15,875 bases of DNA from Modestobacter sp. (GCA_025965635.1 JAOPWO010000273.1:1-15875); one strand, 5' to 3'; shown: positions 6,980-13,861, numbered from the stretch's first letter. Numbers and translations are program-made. The notes: generated by a model not told the origin, from the sequence alone.

Positions 6980-7888
6980 ATGCGCATCACCCAGCGGTCG
7001 GTCATGACCACCAGCCTCGCCGGCCTGAACAGCAACCTCGCCGCCGTGAACAAGCTGCAGCAGCAGCTGACCTCGGGCAAGACGATCAGCACCCCGTCGG
7101 ACTCGCCGACCCTCACCAACCGGTCGCTGCAGACCCGGGCGGACATGAGCGCGCTCACCCAGCAGTCCCGCAACATCAACGACGCCACGGCGTGGCTGGA
7201 GACCGCGGACTCCACCCTGGGCAACATGCTGGACCTGGTGCACCGGGCCCGGGACCTCACGGTGCAGGGCCTCAACAGCGGCGCCGGCTCCGCTGCCTCG
7301 GCGGAGTCCATCGCGACCGAGATCGCCTCGATCCGGGAGAGCCTGCTCGGGTTGGCCAACACGAAGGTCCAGGGCCGACCGCTGTTCGGCGGGGTCACCC
7401 CCGGCACCTCGGCCTACGACCGGACCACCGGTGCCTACGTCGGGCTGCCGGCGACCGGGGCGCCGGTGCCGGTGGAACGGCGGTTGTCCAACGTGGAGAC
7501 GATCCGGGTCGACATCACCGGCCTGGAGGTGTTCGGCCGCGCTCCGGACGACCTGTTCGGCATCATCGGCCGGATCGCCACCGGCGTCACCGACCTGGGT
7601 GCGAGCGGGAACGCGGCCCTCAGGGACGACCTGGTGGCGTTGGACGGCGCGATCACGTCGATGCTCACCGGCATCGCCGACATCGGGGCCCGCGCGTCCC
7701 GCGTCGAGCGGGCCGACCAGATCAACCTGGAGCGGAGCCTCACCTTGAAGGCGCAGCTGTCCAGCATCGAGGACGTCGACCTGCCGAGGACGATCATGGA
7801 ACTGCAGATGCAGCAGACCGGCTACGAGGCCGCGCTGTCGGCCACCGCGAAGGCGATCCAGCCGAGTCTGCTGGACTTCCTGCACTGA
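6980..7888 (+). CDS. flgL: flagellar hook-associated protein FlgL (HAP3)
   Basis: A 302-residue flagellin-like junction protein that links FlgK to the first flagellin subunits. The start MRITQRSVMTTSLAGLNSNL is typical of FlgL, followed by the flagellin-type D0/D1 segment (VNKLQQQLTSGKTISTPSDS). The C-terminal segment (RTIMELQMQQTGYEAALSAT, then AKAIQPSLLDFL) is also characteristic. The ATG at 6980 lies 5 bases after the flgK stop; no strong Shine-Dalgarno is visible, consistent with coupling to flgK. The long open frame running upstream through flgK in this frame is rejected. A strong hairpin follows the stop within 7 bases. Confidence 0.96.
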   Translation: MRITQRSVMTTSLAGLNSNLAAVNKLQQQLTSGKTISTPSDSPTLTNRSLQTRADMSALTQQSRNINDATAWLETADSTLGNMLDLVHRARDLTVQGLNSGAGSAASAESIATEIASIRESLLGLANTKVQGRPLFGGVTPGTSAYDRTTGAYVGLPATGAPVPVERRLSNVETIRVDITGLEVFGRAPDDLFGIIGRIATGVTDLGASGNAALRDDLVALDGAITSMLTGIADIGARASRVERADQINLERSLTLKAQLSSIEDVDLPRTIMELQMQQTGYEAALSATAKAIQPSLLDFLH

Positions 7889-7894
7889 CCGGCC

Positions 7895-7926
7895 GGGTGG
7901 CCGCCCGTCCCGGGGGGCGGCCACCC
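7895..7926 (+). terminator. hairpin terminator after flgL
   Basis: Perfect 12-base arms (7895-7906 and 7915-7926) with an 8-base loop, starting 6 bases after the flgL stop. No T-run follows, as is usual for actinobacterial terminator-like hairpins. It separates flgN-flgK-flgL from csrA, though read-through is possible. Confidence 0.75.
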
Positions 7927-7944
7927 TGCCGATGAGAGGAACGT

Positions 7945-7974
7945 GGCGCACCGCCCTCGCGAGGACGGTGCGCC
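7945..7974 (+). other. second tandem hairpin upstream of csrA
   Basis: Perfect 9-base arms GGCGCACCG (7945-7953) and CGGTGCGCC (7966-7974), with a further short inner stem (CCTC/GAGG) inside the 12-base loop. It lies 18 bases after the flgL terminator and 22 bases before the first GGA hairpin of the csrA leader. It could be a backup terminator, an mRNA-stabilising element or part of the csrA leader. A GCCGATGA at 7928-7935 resembles a FliA -10 but has no matching -35. Confidence 0.55.
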
Positions 7975-7996
7975 GAGGGCCCGCGGAGCGCGGGTC

Positions 7997-8027
7997 GTGC
8001 CACGGAGGCCACACACCCATGGAGGGT
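7997..8027 (+). promoter_or_regulatory. csrA leader with two GGA-loop hairpins (candidate CsrA autoregulation)
   Basis: Two short hairpins precede csrA. The first pairs GCC (7999-8001) with GGC (8007-8009), extended past a bulged C by GT/AC pairs (7997-7998 with 8011-8012), with loop ACGGA. The second pairs ACCC (8015-8018) with GGGT (8024-8027), with loop ATGGA; it contains the csrA Shine-Dalgarno GGAGG (8021-8025). Both loops match the CsrA core motif ANGGA, and the GGAs are 17 bases apart, near the preferred spacing for a CsrA dimer. The two full stems share bases 8011-8012 only with the flank of the second, so both can form. csrA autoregulation is known in Escherichia coli; here it is inferred. 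Confidence 0.5.
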
Positions 8028-8034
8028 CCAACTC

Positions 8035-8409
8035 GTGCTCACACTCACCCGCAGCGTCGGCGAGAGCATCCGGATCGGCGAGAACATCGAGGTCTACGTC
8101 GTCGAGGTCCGGGGCGGCACGGTCCGCCTCGGCTTCAAGGCGCCCCGTGAGGTCACGATCCACCGGGAGGAGGTCTACCGGCAGATCGCGGAGGCCAACG
8201 CCCTGGCCGCCGAGGTCGCCGCCGACATCACCGGTGCGCTCGCGGCCTTCGCGCCGCCGCCGGCCGAGGACCCGGCTGCGGCGCCGACCGGCACACCTGC
8301 CGGGGGCGTCGCGCCGCAGGCCGTCCCAGCTCGCGCCGCAGCACCTGTCCCGGCTCGTCCGGCGGCTCCGCAGTCGCCTATCGCTGACCAGCGCTTTCCC
8401 AAAAAGTGA
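8035..8409 (+). CDS. csrA: carbon storage regulator CsrA with long C-terminal tail
   Basis: A 124-residue protein. Residues 1-55 are a full CsrA core (MLTLTRSVGESIRIGENIEV, then VRLGFKAPREVTIHREEVYR), an RNA-binding dimer that represses translation by occupying GGA motifs at Shine-Dalgarno sites. Leu4, Arg6, Arg44 and Glu46 are kept; position 7, Arg in E. coli CsrA, is Ser here. Residues ~56-124 are an Ala/Pro-rich tail ending in a basic RFPKK, about doubling the usual 60-75 aa. The GTG start at 8035 has GGAGG 9 bases upstream and is fixed by the family's invariant N-terminus. It sits after flgL, where many Gram-positive loci have fliW-csrA, but fliW is absent here. Likely targets in this window are fliC and csrA itself. 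Confidence 0.94.
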   Translation: MLTLTRSVGESIRIGENIEVYVVEVRGGTVRLGFKAPREVTIHREEVYRQIAEANALAAEVAADITGALAAFAPPPAEDPAAAPTGTPAGGVAPQAVPARAAAPVPARPAAPQSPIADQRFPKK

Positions 8410-8545
8410 CAGCGTTCAGCGAAATTCGCCTCAACAATTCGGAATCTCCCCTGCACCACTAGTCACAGGACGGCGAGTCCTGCCTAGACAAGCCGCGTGG
8501 CTACGCAAACCTTCCCCCACAGCACGACACCAGGGGGTAGCCACC
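8410..8545 (+). promoter_or_regulatory. intergenic region with likely promoter and a small hairpin
   Basis: This 136-base gap is less GC-rich than its surroundings, particularly 8400-8450, which suggests a promoter region for the next two genes, but I cannot place -35/-10 boxes with confidence. A hairpin with 6-base arms CAGGAC/GTCCTG (8466-8471, 8477-8482) and loop GGCGA lies inside and could be an operator or leader structure. Confidence 0.35.
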
Positions 8546-9067
8546 ATGGCACGCAACGCAGCTTCGATCCGTCCGGCCGATGCCGGTGACCTGCTCGTCG
8601 ACGCGAGCGCCGACGCCGACGGTCGCGACGGGGACACCGACTCGGTGGTCGTGTACGTGCAGCTGCGGCCCCGCCGTCCCGCCGTCCGCAAGTGCCTGGC
8701 CGCGCTCGTCGCGCTGGCCGCCGAGCACGAGTCGGTCGGCTTCGCCCTCGCCGGGCTCAGCAAGGACGACCGCATCGTCCGGGTCACCGTCGGCGTCGAC
8801 CTGGGCCCGCGCGCCGAGGTCGCCAAGTTCTCCGCCGCCGCCCAGGCCGCCTACCGCTTCGTCGACGGGCTGTTCACCGGCCTGTACGACTACATGCCGG
8901 TCTACGTGGCCGAGCCGTGCGACGCCGAGCGCGCCGCCGCCGTCGGCGTGCTGACCGCCGTCTCGGCGCCGCGCCCCTTCATCCCCACGCCCCGCCGCGG
9001 CGATCCTGGCGGCCCCTCGGCCGCGCCGGTCCGGGTGGGCGACCGCAGCCCGCTCGTCCCGGCCTGA
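8546..9067 (+). CDS. unrecognised 173-aa protein, paired with a sigma-like gene
   Basis: I do not recognise this family. The first ~30 residues are acidic and probably flexible (repeated Asp/Ala). Residues ~32-130 look folded: a hydrophobic strand (DSVVVYVQLRP), a helix (VRKCLAALVALAAEHESVGF), a strand (RIVRVTVGVDLG), then a helix and an aromatic segment (YRFVDGLFTGLYDYMPVYVA). This strand-helix-strand order hints at a small alpha/beta domain. The tail is Pro/Arg-rich. No signal peptide or membrane segment is seen. The ATG at 8546 has a GGGGG stretch 8 bases upstream. The next gene follows after 54 bases and they are probably co-transcribed; a partner or regulator of the sigma-like protein is possible but unproven. 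It does not resemble FliW. Confidence 0.85.
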   Translation: MARNAASIRPADAGDLLVDASADADGRDGDTDSVVVYVQLRPRRPAVRKCLAALVALAAEHESVGFALAGLSKDDRIVRVTVGVDLGPRAEVAKFSAAAQAAYRFVDGLFTGLYDYMPVYVAEPCDAERAAAVGVLTAVSAPRPFIPTPRRGDPGGPSAAPVRVGDRSPLVPA

Positions 9068-9121
9068 CCGGCTCCTCGTCCCGTCACCCCGCCCACCTGC
9101 ACTTCCCCTCAGGAGGACCCG

Positions 9122-10249
9122 GTGTCCCACCACACCCTGTGCACGCCCTCGGTCGGCCCGGCCACTGCCGATGAGCAGCCGGCCGACGCGGACCGCAGCC
9201 GGCGCGAGCCCCTCGTCTTCGGCGGCCTCACCGAAGCCGAAGGCTGGGCGAAGGCCCCCATCACCCCCCGCGACCGGGTGCACTTCCGGGTCGACCGCGA
9301 GCTCCCGCTGCAGACCTTCCGGGCGGCCATGCCGGCCGGGGTCACCGTCACCTACGACGAGGGCGACGGGCTCTACCGCGTCGACGGGCCCTGCGGCGGG
9401 GCCGAGGCCCTCGCCGGCGTCATCCGCTGCTGGTGCGCCGAGCACGGCTACGGCACCGTGGGGCTGCGCGCGGAGACCGACGTCCGCCGGCGCGCGCCAC
9501 GCGACCTCCCGCCCGCCTTCCTGGACGGGCTGTGCCGGCACTACGCCCGCACCAGCCTCAAGCGGCTGCAGCGCAACATGAGCACGATCCGGCTGCACCT
9601 GCCAGACAACGACGACATCGACCAGCAGATCGCCGAGTGGGTGCTCAAGGCGGTCAGCCAGTACGACGAGGCCAAGGGCGTCCCGTTCGGCGCCTTCCTC
9701 GCCACCCAGCTGTCCAAGTGGGTGCACGACCTGGGCCGCAACGCCTACGGCCGGACCGCCGCCGATACGGAGAACAAGCAGCAGAAGGCGGTTGCCGCCT
9801 TCACCGCGCAGCACCAGCGGCGGCCCAGCGAGAAGGAGCTCGCTGCGTTCATGGGGCAGAGCGTGGCCACGCTGCGCCGCAACTCCCAGACCGTCGCTAC
9901 GCTCAACGGCCTGCGGAACCTGCACTCGCTGGACGGCGGCCCGGACGCGGTCGAGTACGTCGTGCCCGACAGCTCCGAGGTGCCCGACGAGATCATGGGC
10001 GAGGCGGAGCAGACGCTGCTCTCCCACGCGCTGACGGCTGCCTGCGCACCCGACCCGGCCGCCCGCCGCGACCAGCGCGCCGCCCAGCCGAACGTGCTGG
10101 GCTGGGCCACCTGGTACCTCACCACCTGGGGCGGCAAGACCAAGACCCAGCTGTCGGCCGAGCTGGTCACCTCGGTGCGGAACATGAACGTGCACGCCGA
10201 CCGCGCCGAGCGCGCCCTCAAGGAGCGGCTGACCGAGCTGGTCGGTTGA
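9122..10249 (+). CDS. divergent sigma-70-like protein with novel N-terminal domain
   Basis: A 375-residue protein. Residues ~1-155 match nothing I know. From ~162 the layout follows a sigma-70 factor: a region 2-like block (VLKAVSQYDEAKGVPFGAFL, then LSKWVHDLGR) parallels the RFDPERGVKFSTYA...LDELR block of FliA/SigF factors; a region 3-like block follows (FTAQHQRRPSEKELAAFMGQ, then HSLD); the C-terminus (KTKTQLSAELVTSVRNMNVH, then ADRAERALKERLTELV) resembles a degenerate region 4 helix-turn-helix. The GTG at 9122 has AGGAGG 5 bases upstream. It may be an alternative sigma factor with its own sensing domain, or a sigma-derived regulator that no longer binds core polymerase. It follows the 173-aa gene and precedes the EAL gene after 158 bases. 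Confidence 0.85.
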   Translation: MSHHTLCTPSVGPATADEQPADADRSRREPLVFGGLTEAEGWAKAPITPRDRVHFRVDRELPLQTFRAAMPAGVTVTYDEGDGLYRVDGPCGGAEALAGVIRCWCAEHGYGTVGLRAETDVRRRAPRDLPPAFLDGLCRHYARTSLKRLQRNMSTIRLHLPDNDDIDQQIAEWVLKAVSQYDEAKGVPFGAFLATQLSKWVHDLGRNAYGRTAADTENKQQKAVAAFTAQHQRRPSEKELAAFMGQSVATLRRNSQTVATLNGLRNLHSLDGGPDAVEYVVPDSSEVPDEIMGEAEQTLLSHALTAACAPDPAARRDQRAAQPNVLGWATWYLTTWGGKTKTQLSAELVTSVRNMNVHADRAERALKERLTELVG

Positions 10250-10391
10250 CCTCCCGGAACCGGGCCCCGGGTCGTGCTGATCGAGATCCCCCCGCTGTCC
10301 CGGGGCGGGTTCGGCCGGTCGCACGGCCCCCTGGCGACGGCGCCGGTGGGCAGGTCGCAGCATCGGGGTCACCCCAACGGAGGGGCTCGGC

Positions 10392-10418
10392 TGAATCGCG
10401 GGGACGAGTGGTCGATAT
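10392..10418 (+). promoter_or_regulatory. candidate FliA-type promoter of the EAL gene
   Basis: TGAA (10392-10395), 15 bases, then GTCGATAT (10411-10418): 3/4 and 7/8 matches to TAAA-N15-GCCGATAT. The predicted transcription start near 10425-10426 falls after the most upstream possible start codon (GTG 10408) and right at an in-frame GTG at 10426, so a leaderless transcript is possible. Confidence 0.4.
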
Positions 10419-12540
10419 CAAGATCGTGACCAATGGCATCGGGCAGGCAGTTGCCGCCGGTGATGAGTTGGTGGTGGCGTCCCCGGTTCGTCGGATGTGG
10501 CGTGTCCTGGTCCCGGCGCTGACCCTCTGGGCATTGGTCATCGCGATGAAGCCGGTGCTCGACGCCCGCCTGGCAGAGCAGCCGGCCTTCATCCCTGTCG
10601 TGGTCGCGCTGGTCTGTTGTCTCAACACGCTCAGCGCCATGCTGCTGGTGGGGCAGTTCCGGCACAGCGGGGAACCGCGGGCGCTCGCCCTGGCCTGCGC
10701 GTACGTCTTCTCGCTCGTCATCATGGTGGGTTGGGCGGCCGCCTTCCCCGGTGTCCTCGGTTCGCCTGCGCCGCTCGGGGCCGTGCCGTCAACGGCACCG
10801 TGGCTCTGGGCGGTCTGGCACACAGGCTTTCCGGCCCTGCTGGCCGGCGCGCTCCTGCCGTGGCGCCCGGCGTGGGAGGGGCCGGTCGCGGCCGGCCGAC
10901 GGCGCGTGCTGGCCTGGACGACGGTGGCCGGGATGATGGTCGCCAGCGCTCTGGTCGTCTCGGCTGTGGTGGTCGTGGCCCCTCATCTGCCCGTCATCAT
11001 CGAGGGCACGGACATCCGACCCCTGACGCGCGTGGCCTTGCCCATCATGCTGCCCATCGTGTTCCTGGCCACGGTGGTGACCATCGTCGGGTCCTGGCGC
11101 CGCTCGGGCTTGGAGCGGTGGGCAGGTCTTGCGGCCGCCGCGTCGCTGGCGGACATCGTGCTGACCTCCGTCGCCGCCACGCGGTTCAGCGTGGGTTGGT
11201 ACGCCGGACGCACGCTGACCGTCGTGTCCGCCGCCGTCGTGCTGGTCGCGCTGCTCGGCGAGTTCGGCCGCATCCGGCACCGGCTGGCCCTCGAGGGTGA
11301 CCGGCTGCGCATGGCGTTGGCTGCCACGGAGCAGCTGGAGCGCCTCCAGCACACCCTGCTGGGACACATGCCCGACGGCGTGCTCATGCACGACCGCACC
11401 GGCACCCTCGTGGCCAGCAACGTGGCCGCGCAGAGCCTGCTGGGGGTCAGCGCCGATCAGCTCAGCGGCCGTGCGGCCCTCGACCCGCGCTCGAGGCGGG
11501 TGCTGCCCGACGGCAGGCCCTGGGACGAGAGCAACAACCCGACCATGACGACGCTGCGGACGGGCGTCGAGGAGCGGGACAAGATCGTGGGCGTGCAGAC
11601 CGGCGACGGCCAGCCGCGGTGGCTGTCGGTCAACACCGCGGTGGTGTGCGATCCGTCGGGGTCGATCGACTTCGTGGTCTCCTCGATGAACGACGTCACC
11701 GGCCGGCACGCGGCCAGGCTGGCCGGCGCTCGGGAGCGGCGGGACCGGCGCGCCCGCATCCAGCAGGTGCTGGACGACGGCGGGCCGACGATGGTGTTCC
11801 AGCCGATCGTCGAGCTGGCCACGGGTAGGTCGGTGGGTGCCGAGGCGTTGGCACGGTTCCCGGTCCAGCCGGACCGCGCACCCGAGGAATGGTTCGCCGA
11901 CGCCGTCGACGTCGGCCTCGGCGTGGAGCTCGAGCTGGCAGCCATCCGGGCAGCTGTGGCGCAGCTGGACGCCCTGCCCGCCGGCACCTACCTGTCGGTC
12001 AATGCTGGACCGGACACCGTCGTCTCGCCGCAGCTGCACCAGCTCCTGAGCTCAGCACCGGGGAACCGTCTGGTCGTCGAACTGACCGAGCACATCGCGG
12101 TGGCGGACTACGCCGCGCTCACGGAGGCTCTCGACGCGCTGCGGTGCCGGGGCGTGCGGCTGGCAGTCGACGACGCCGGCTCCGGCTTCTCGTCGCTGCG
12201 GCACATCCTCAACCTGAAGCCGGACATCATCAAGCTGGATCGGGCGCTGGTGGAAGCCATCGACACCGACCCAGCACGCAGGGCGCTGGCCGGGTCACTG
12301 CTGACGTTCGCCAATGAGATCGGCGCCCAGGTCATCGCCGAGGGGATCGAGAAGCTGCGTGAGCAGACGGTCCTCCGCCGTCTGGGCGTCCGCTATGGGC
12401 AGGGCTTCCACCTCGGGCGCCCCGGGCCGATGCCCCTGGCGGACGGGCCGGCGCTCCACCGGGTGCGGCTGTTCGCCGTCAACGACGGACAGCCGTTCGC
12501 CCCGCCGCCGGTGACCCTCACGCCGCCGTCTCCACGGTGA
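10408..12540 (+). CDS. membrane MASE4-PAS-EAL cyclic-di-GMP phosphodiesterase
   Basis: A ~710-residue inner-membrane signalling protein. Residues ~30-295 hold about eight hydrophobic segments; the FPG and WLWAVWHTGFPALLAGALL motifs point to the MASE4 sensor domain. A PAS domain follows (~312-435, LLGHMPDGVLMHDRTGTLVA). Residues ~462-697 are an EAL domain with all expected catalytic residues: E479 (EALAR), N532, E558/E561 (ELTE), D588-D589 (DDAGSG), K609, E645 (AEGIE) and Q665 (GQGF). No GGDEF domain is present, so it should hydrolyse c-di-GMP, which usually favours motility. The start is uncertain: GTG 10408 (weak GGGGA before it), GTG 10426 (possibly leaderless) or ATG 10495 just before the first membrane helix. 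The much longer upstream open frame reads through the sigma-like gene and is rejected. Confidence 0.92.
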   Translation: MVDIKIVTNGIGQAVAAGDELVVASPVRRMWRVLVPALTLWALVIAMKPVLDARLAEQPAFIPVVVALVCCLNTLSAMLLVGQFRHSGEPRALALACAYVFSLVIMVGWAAAFPGVLGSPAPLGAVPSTAPWLWAVWHTGFPALLAGALLPWRPAWEGPVAAGRRRVLAWTTVAGMMVASALVVSAVVVVAPHLPVIIEGTDIRPLTRVALPIMLPIVFLATVVTIVGSWRRSGLERWAGLAAAASLADIVLTSVAATRFSVGWYAGRTLTVVSAAVVLVALLGEFGRIRHRLALEGDRLRMALAATEQLERLQHTLLGHMPDGVLMHDRTGTLVASNVAAQSLLGVSADQLSGRAALDPRSRRVLPDGRPWDESNNPTMTTLRTGVEERDKIVGVQTGDGQPRWLSVNTAVVCDPSGSIDFVVSSMNDVTGRHAARLAGARERRDRRARIQQVLDDGGPTMVFQPIVELATGRSVGAEALARFPVQPDRAPEEWFADAVDVGLGVELELAAIRAAVAQLDALPAGTYLSVNAGPDTVVSPQLHQLLSSAPGNRLVVELTEHIAVADYAALTEALDALRCRGVRLAVDDAGSGFSSLRHILNLKPDIIKLDRALVEAIDTDPARRALAGSLLTFANEIGAQVIAEGIEKLREQTVLRRLGVRYGQGFHLGRPGPMPLADGPALHRVRLFAVNDGQPFAPPPVTLTPPSPR

Positions 12541-12597
12541 GCCGCTCGGCTTGCGGCCGGGCCCCGTCCGGAGGCATCAGCTGTCCAGCCCGGCGCA

Positions 12598-12621
12598 GTG
12601 GGAACGGCCGACCCGTTCCAC
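12598..12621 (+). terminator. hairpin after the EAL gene, abutting the next promoter
   Basis: GGAACGG (12601-12607) and CCGTTCC (12613-12619) pair around a 5-base loop, and allowing one bulged G the stem extends to GTG/CAC (12598-12600 with 12619-12621). It lies 57 bases after the EAL stop and its right arm ends one base before the TCAA of the following promoter. It may be a terminator or an operator. No T-run follows. Confidence 0.5.
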
Positions 12622-12622
12622 T

Positions 12623-12649
12623 TCAATCGACCGTCTGCGGTGTCGATAG
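12623..12649 (+). promoter_or_regulatory. candidate FliA-type promoter of the response regulator-kinase pair
   Basis: TCAA (12623-12626), 15 bases, then GTCGATAG (12642-12649): 3/4 and 6/8 matches to TAAA-N15-GCCGATAA. Predicted transcription start is near 12656, leaving a ~29-base leader before the ATG at 12685, which has a good Shine-Dalgarno; this agreement supports both calls. Confidence 0.45.
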
Positions 12650-12684
12650 GTCCTATGGACACCGAGAGCCGGGAGCGAAAGCTG

Positions 12685-13857
12685 ATGACTGCCTTGACCG
12701 ATCTGCGGCCGCAACAGGTCGTGCCCGGTGCACCGATCCTGCTGGTCGACGACGAGCAGGCGATCCTCGATGGCCTGCGCCGCCAGCTGCGCAGGAAGTT
12801 CACCGTGCACACCGCTGCAGGGGGTGCCGAGGCCCTGGCACTCCTCGAGTCCGAACCGGTGGCCGTGGTGGTCTCGGACATGCGGATGCCCCAGATGAGC
12901 GGCGCCACCTTCCTGTCGACGGTGCGGGCGCTCTACCCCGACGTCGTCCGGATCCTTCTGACCGGCCAGGCGGACACCCAGGCCGCCATCGCGGCCGTCA
13001 ACGAGGGGCAGATCTACCGCTTCCTGACCAAGCCCTGCCCCCCGGACGTCCTGCTCGAGGAGATCGGCAGCGCAGTCGAGCTGAACCGGCTGGTCACCGT
13101 CGAACGGGAGCTGCTCAGCACCACCCTCCGCCGGACCGTGGAGGCGCTCACCACCACCCTGTCGTTGGCTCAGCCGCTGGCTTTCGCGCGGGCGCTGCGG
13201 ATGGCCCGGGTGGTCACCGAGCTGGCGCAGGCCCTGGAGCTCGATGACCCGTGGGAGGTGGAGGTGACGGCGATGCTGGCGCAGCTGGGCGCGGTCACGT
13301 TGCCGTCGACGGTGCTGGAGAAGCTGGATTCCGGGCGCCCGCTGGATGAGGACGAGCGGAGCATGGCGGCCCGCGTTCCGGCCGTCAGCCGCGACCTGGT
13401 GGCCGTCATCCCACGGCTGGAGACGGTTGCCGCGGCGATCGGCTGGCAAACGGCCCGCTACGACGGGAGGGGATCAGCGGCCGGCGTGCCGGCCGGTGAG
13501 GACCTTCCGCTGGCGGCGCGGATGCTGCGCCTTGCCACGGACTTCGAGACCGGCCTGTCCCAGCGTGCGGCACTGCAGGACACGATCAACGCGCTGCGCG
13601 CCGACGCCGGTGCCTACGACCCCCGCCTCCTCGACGCCCTGATCGGCTGCCACGAGCTGACCGAGCTCGAGGCGCCGCCCCGCGAGATCCGGGTGCACGA
13701 GCTCGAGGAGGGCATGGTCGTGTTCGACGACATCCTGACGACGGAAGGGGTGCTGCTGATCGGCCGCGGCACGGTGGTCAAGGACTCCCTCATCCAGCGA
13801 CTGGAGAACTACAGCGATCAGGGCCGGGCCAGCGCTGTCCTCCGGGTGACGGGCTGA
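12685..13857 (+). CDS. response regulator: receiver plus degenerate HD-GYP domain
   Basis: A 390-residue protein. The receiver (residues ~16-135) is intact: D22-D23 (LLVDDE), phosphoacceptor D65 (VVVSDMRMP), T93 (LLTG) and K116 (FLTKP), of the kind usually joined to HD-type output domains. Residues ~165-320 follow the HD-GYP layout (RALRMARVVTELAQAL, LPSTVLEKLDSGRPLDEDER, LPLAARMLRLATDFE), but catalytic motifs are lost: the HD pair is A199-Q200 (LAQLGA instead of LHDIGK), the HH segment is replaced by GWQTARYDGRG, and GYP is absent. It is thus probably not a c-di-GMP phosphodiesterase but a binding or interaction module. The C-terminus (VHELEEGMVVFDDILTTEGV) is the small domain common in such regulators. 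The start at 12685 has GGGAG 9 bases upstream; ATG 12655 and GTG 12598 are less likely. The kinase gene follows after 4 bases. Confidence 0.9.
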   Translation: MTALTDLRPQQVVPGAPILLVDDEQAILDGLRRQLRRKFTVHTAAGGAEALALLESEPVAVVVSDMRMPQMSGATFLSTVRALYPDVVRILLTGQADTQAAIAAVNEGQIYRFLTKPCPPDVLLEEIGSAVELNRLVTVERELLSTTLRRTVEALTTTLSLAQPLAFARALRMARVVTELAQALELDDPWEVEVTAMLAQLGAVTLPSTVLEKLDSGRPLDEDERSMAARVPAVSRDLVAVIPRLETVAAAIGWQTARYDGRGSAAGVPAGEDLPLAARMLRLATDFETGLSQRAALQDTINALRADAGAYDPRLLDALIGCHELTELEAPPREIRVHELEEGMVVFDDILTTEGVLLIGRGTVVKDSLIQRLENYSDQGRASAVLRVTG

Positions 13858-13861
13858 GCCG

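Noticed and set aside
7928..7935. FliA promoter for csrA (GCCGATGA)
   Set aside because: The -10 match is good, but no TAAA-like -35 exists at the right distance, and the position overlaps the end of the flgL terminator.
8546..9067. The 173-aa protein as a diverged FliW
   Set aside because: It lacks the FliW motifs (a GLPGF-like segment, PFYWLQ-like segment) and has a strand-helix-strand pattern instead of an all-beta fold.
9433..10407. N-terminal extension of the EAL protein by ~325 codons
   Set aside because: It overlaps the sigma-like gene in another frame and is Arg/Pro-rich without domains; the membrane domain begins just after 10408.
11700..11790. A GGDEF domain between PAS and EAL
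   Set aside because: Only ~30 charged residues link the two domains; there is no room for the ~160-residue cyclase domain.
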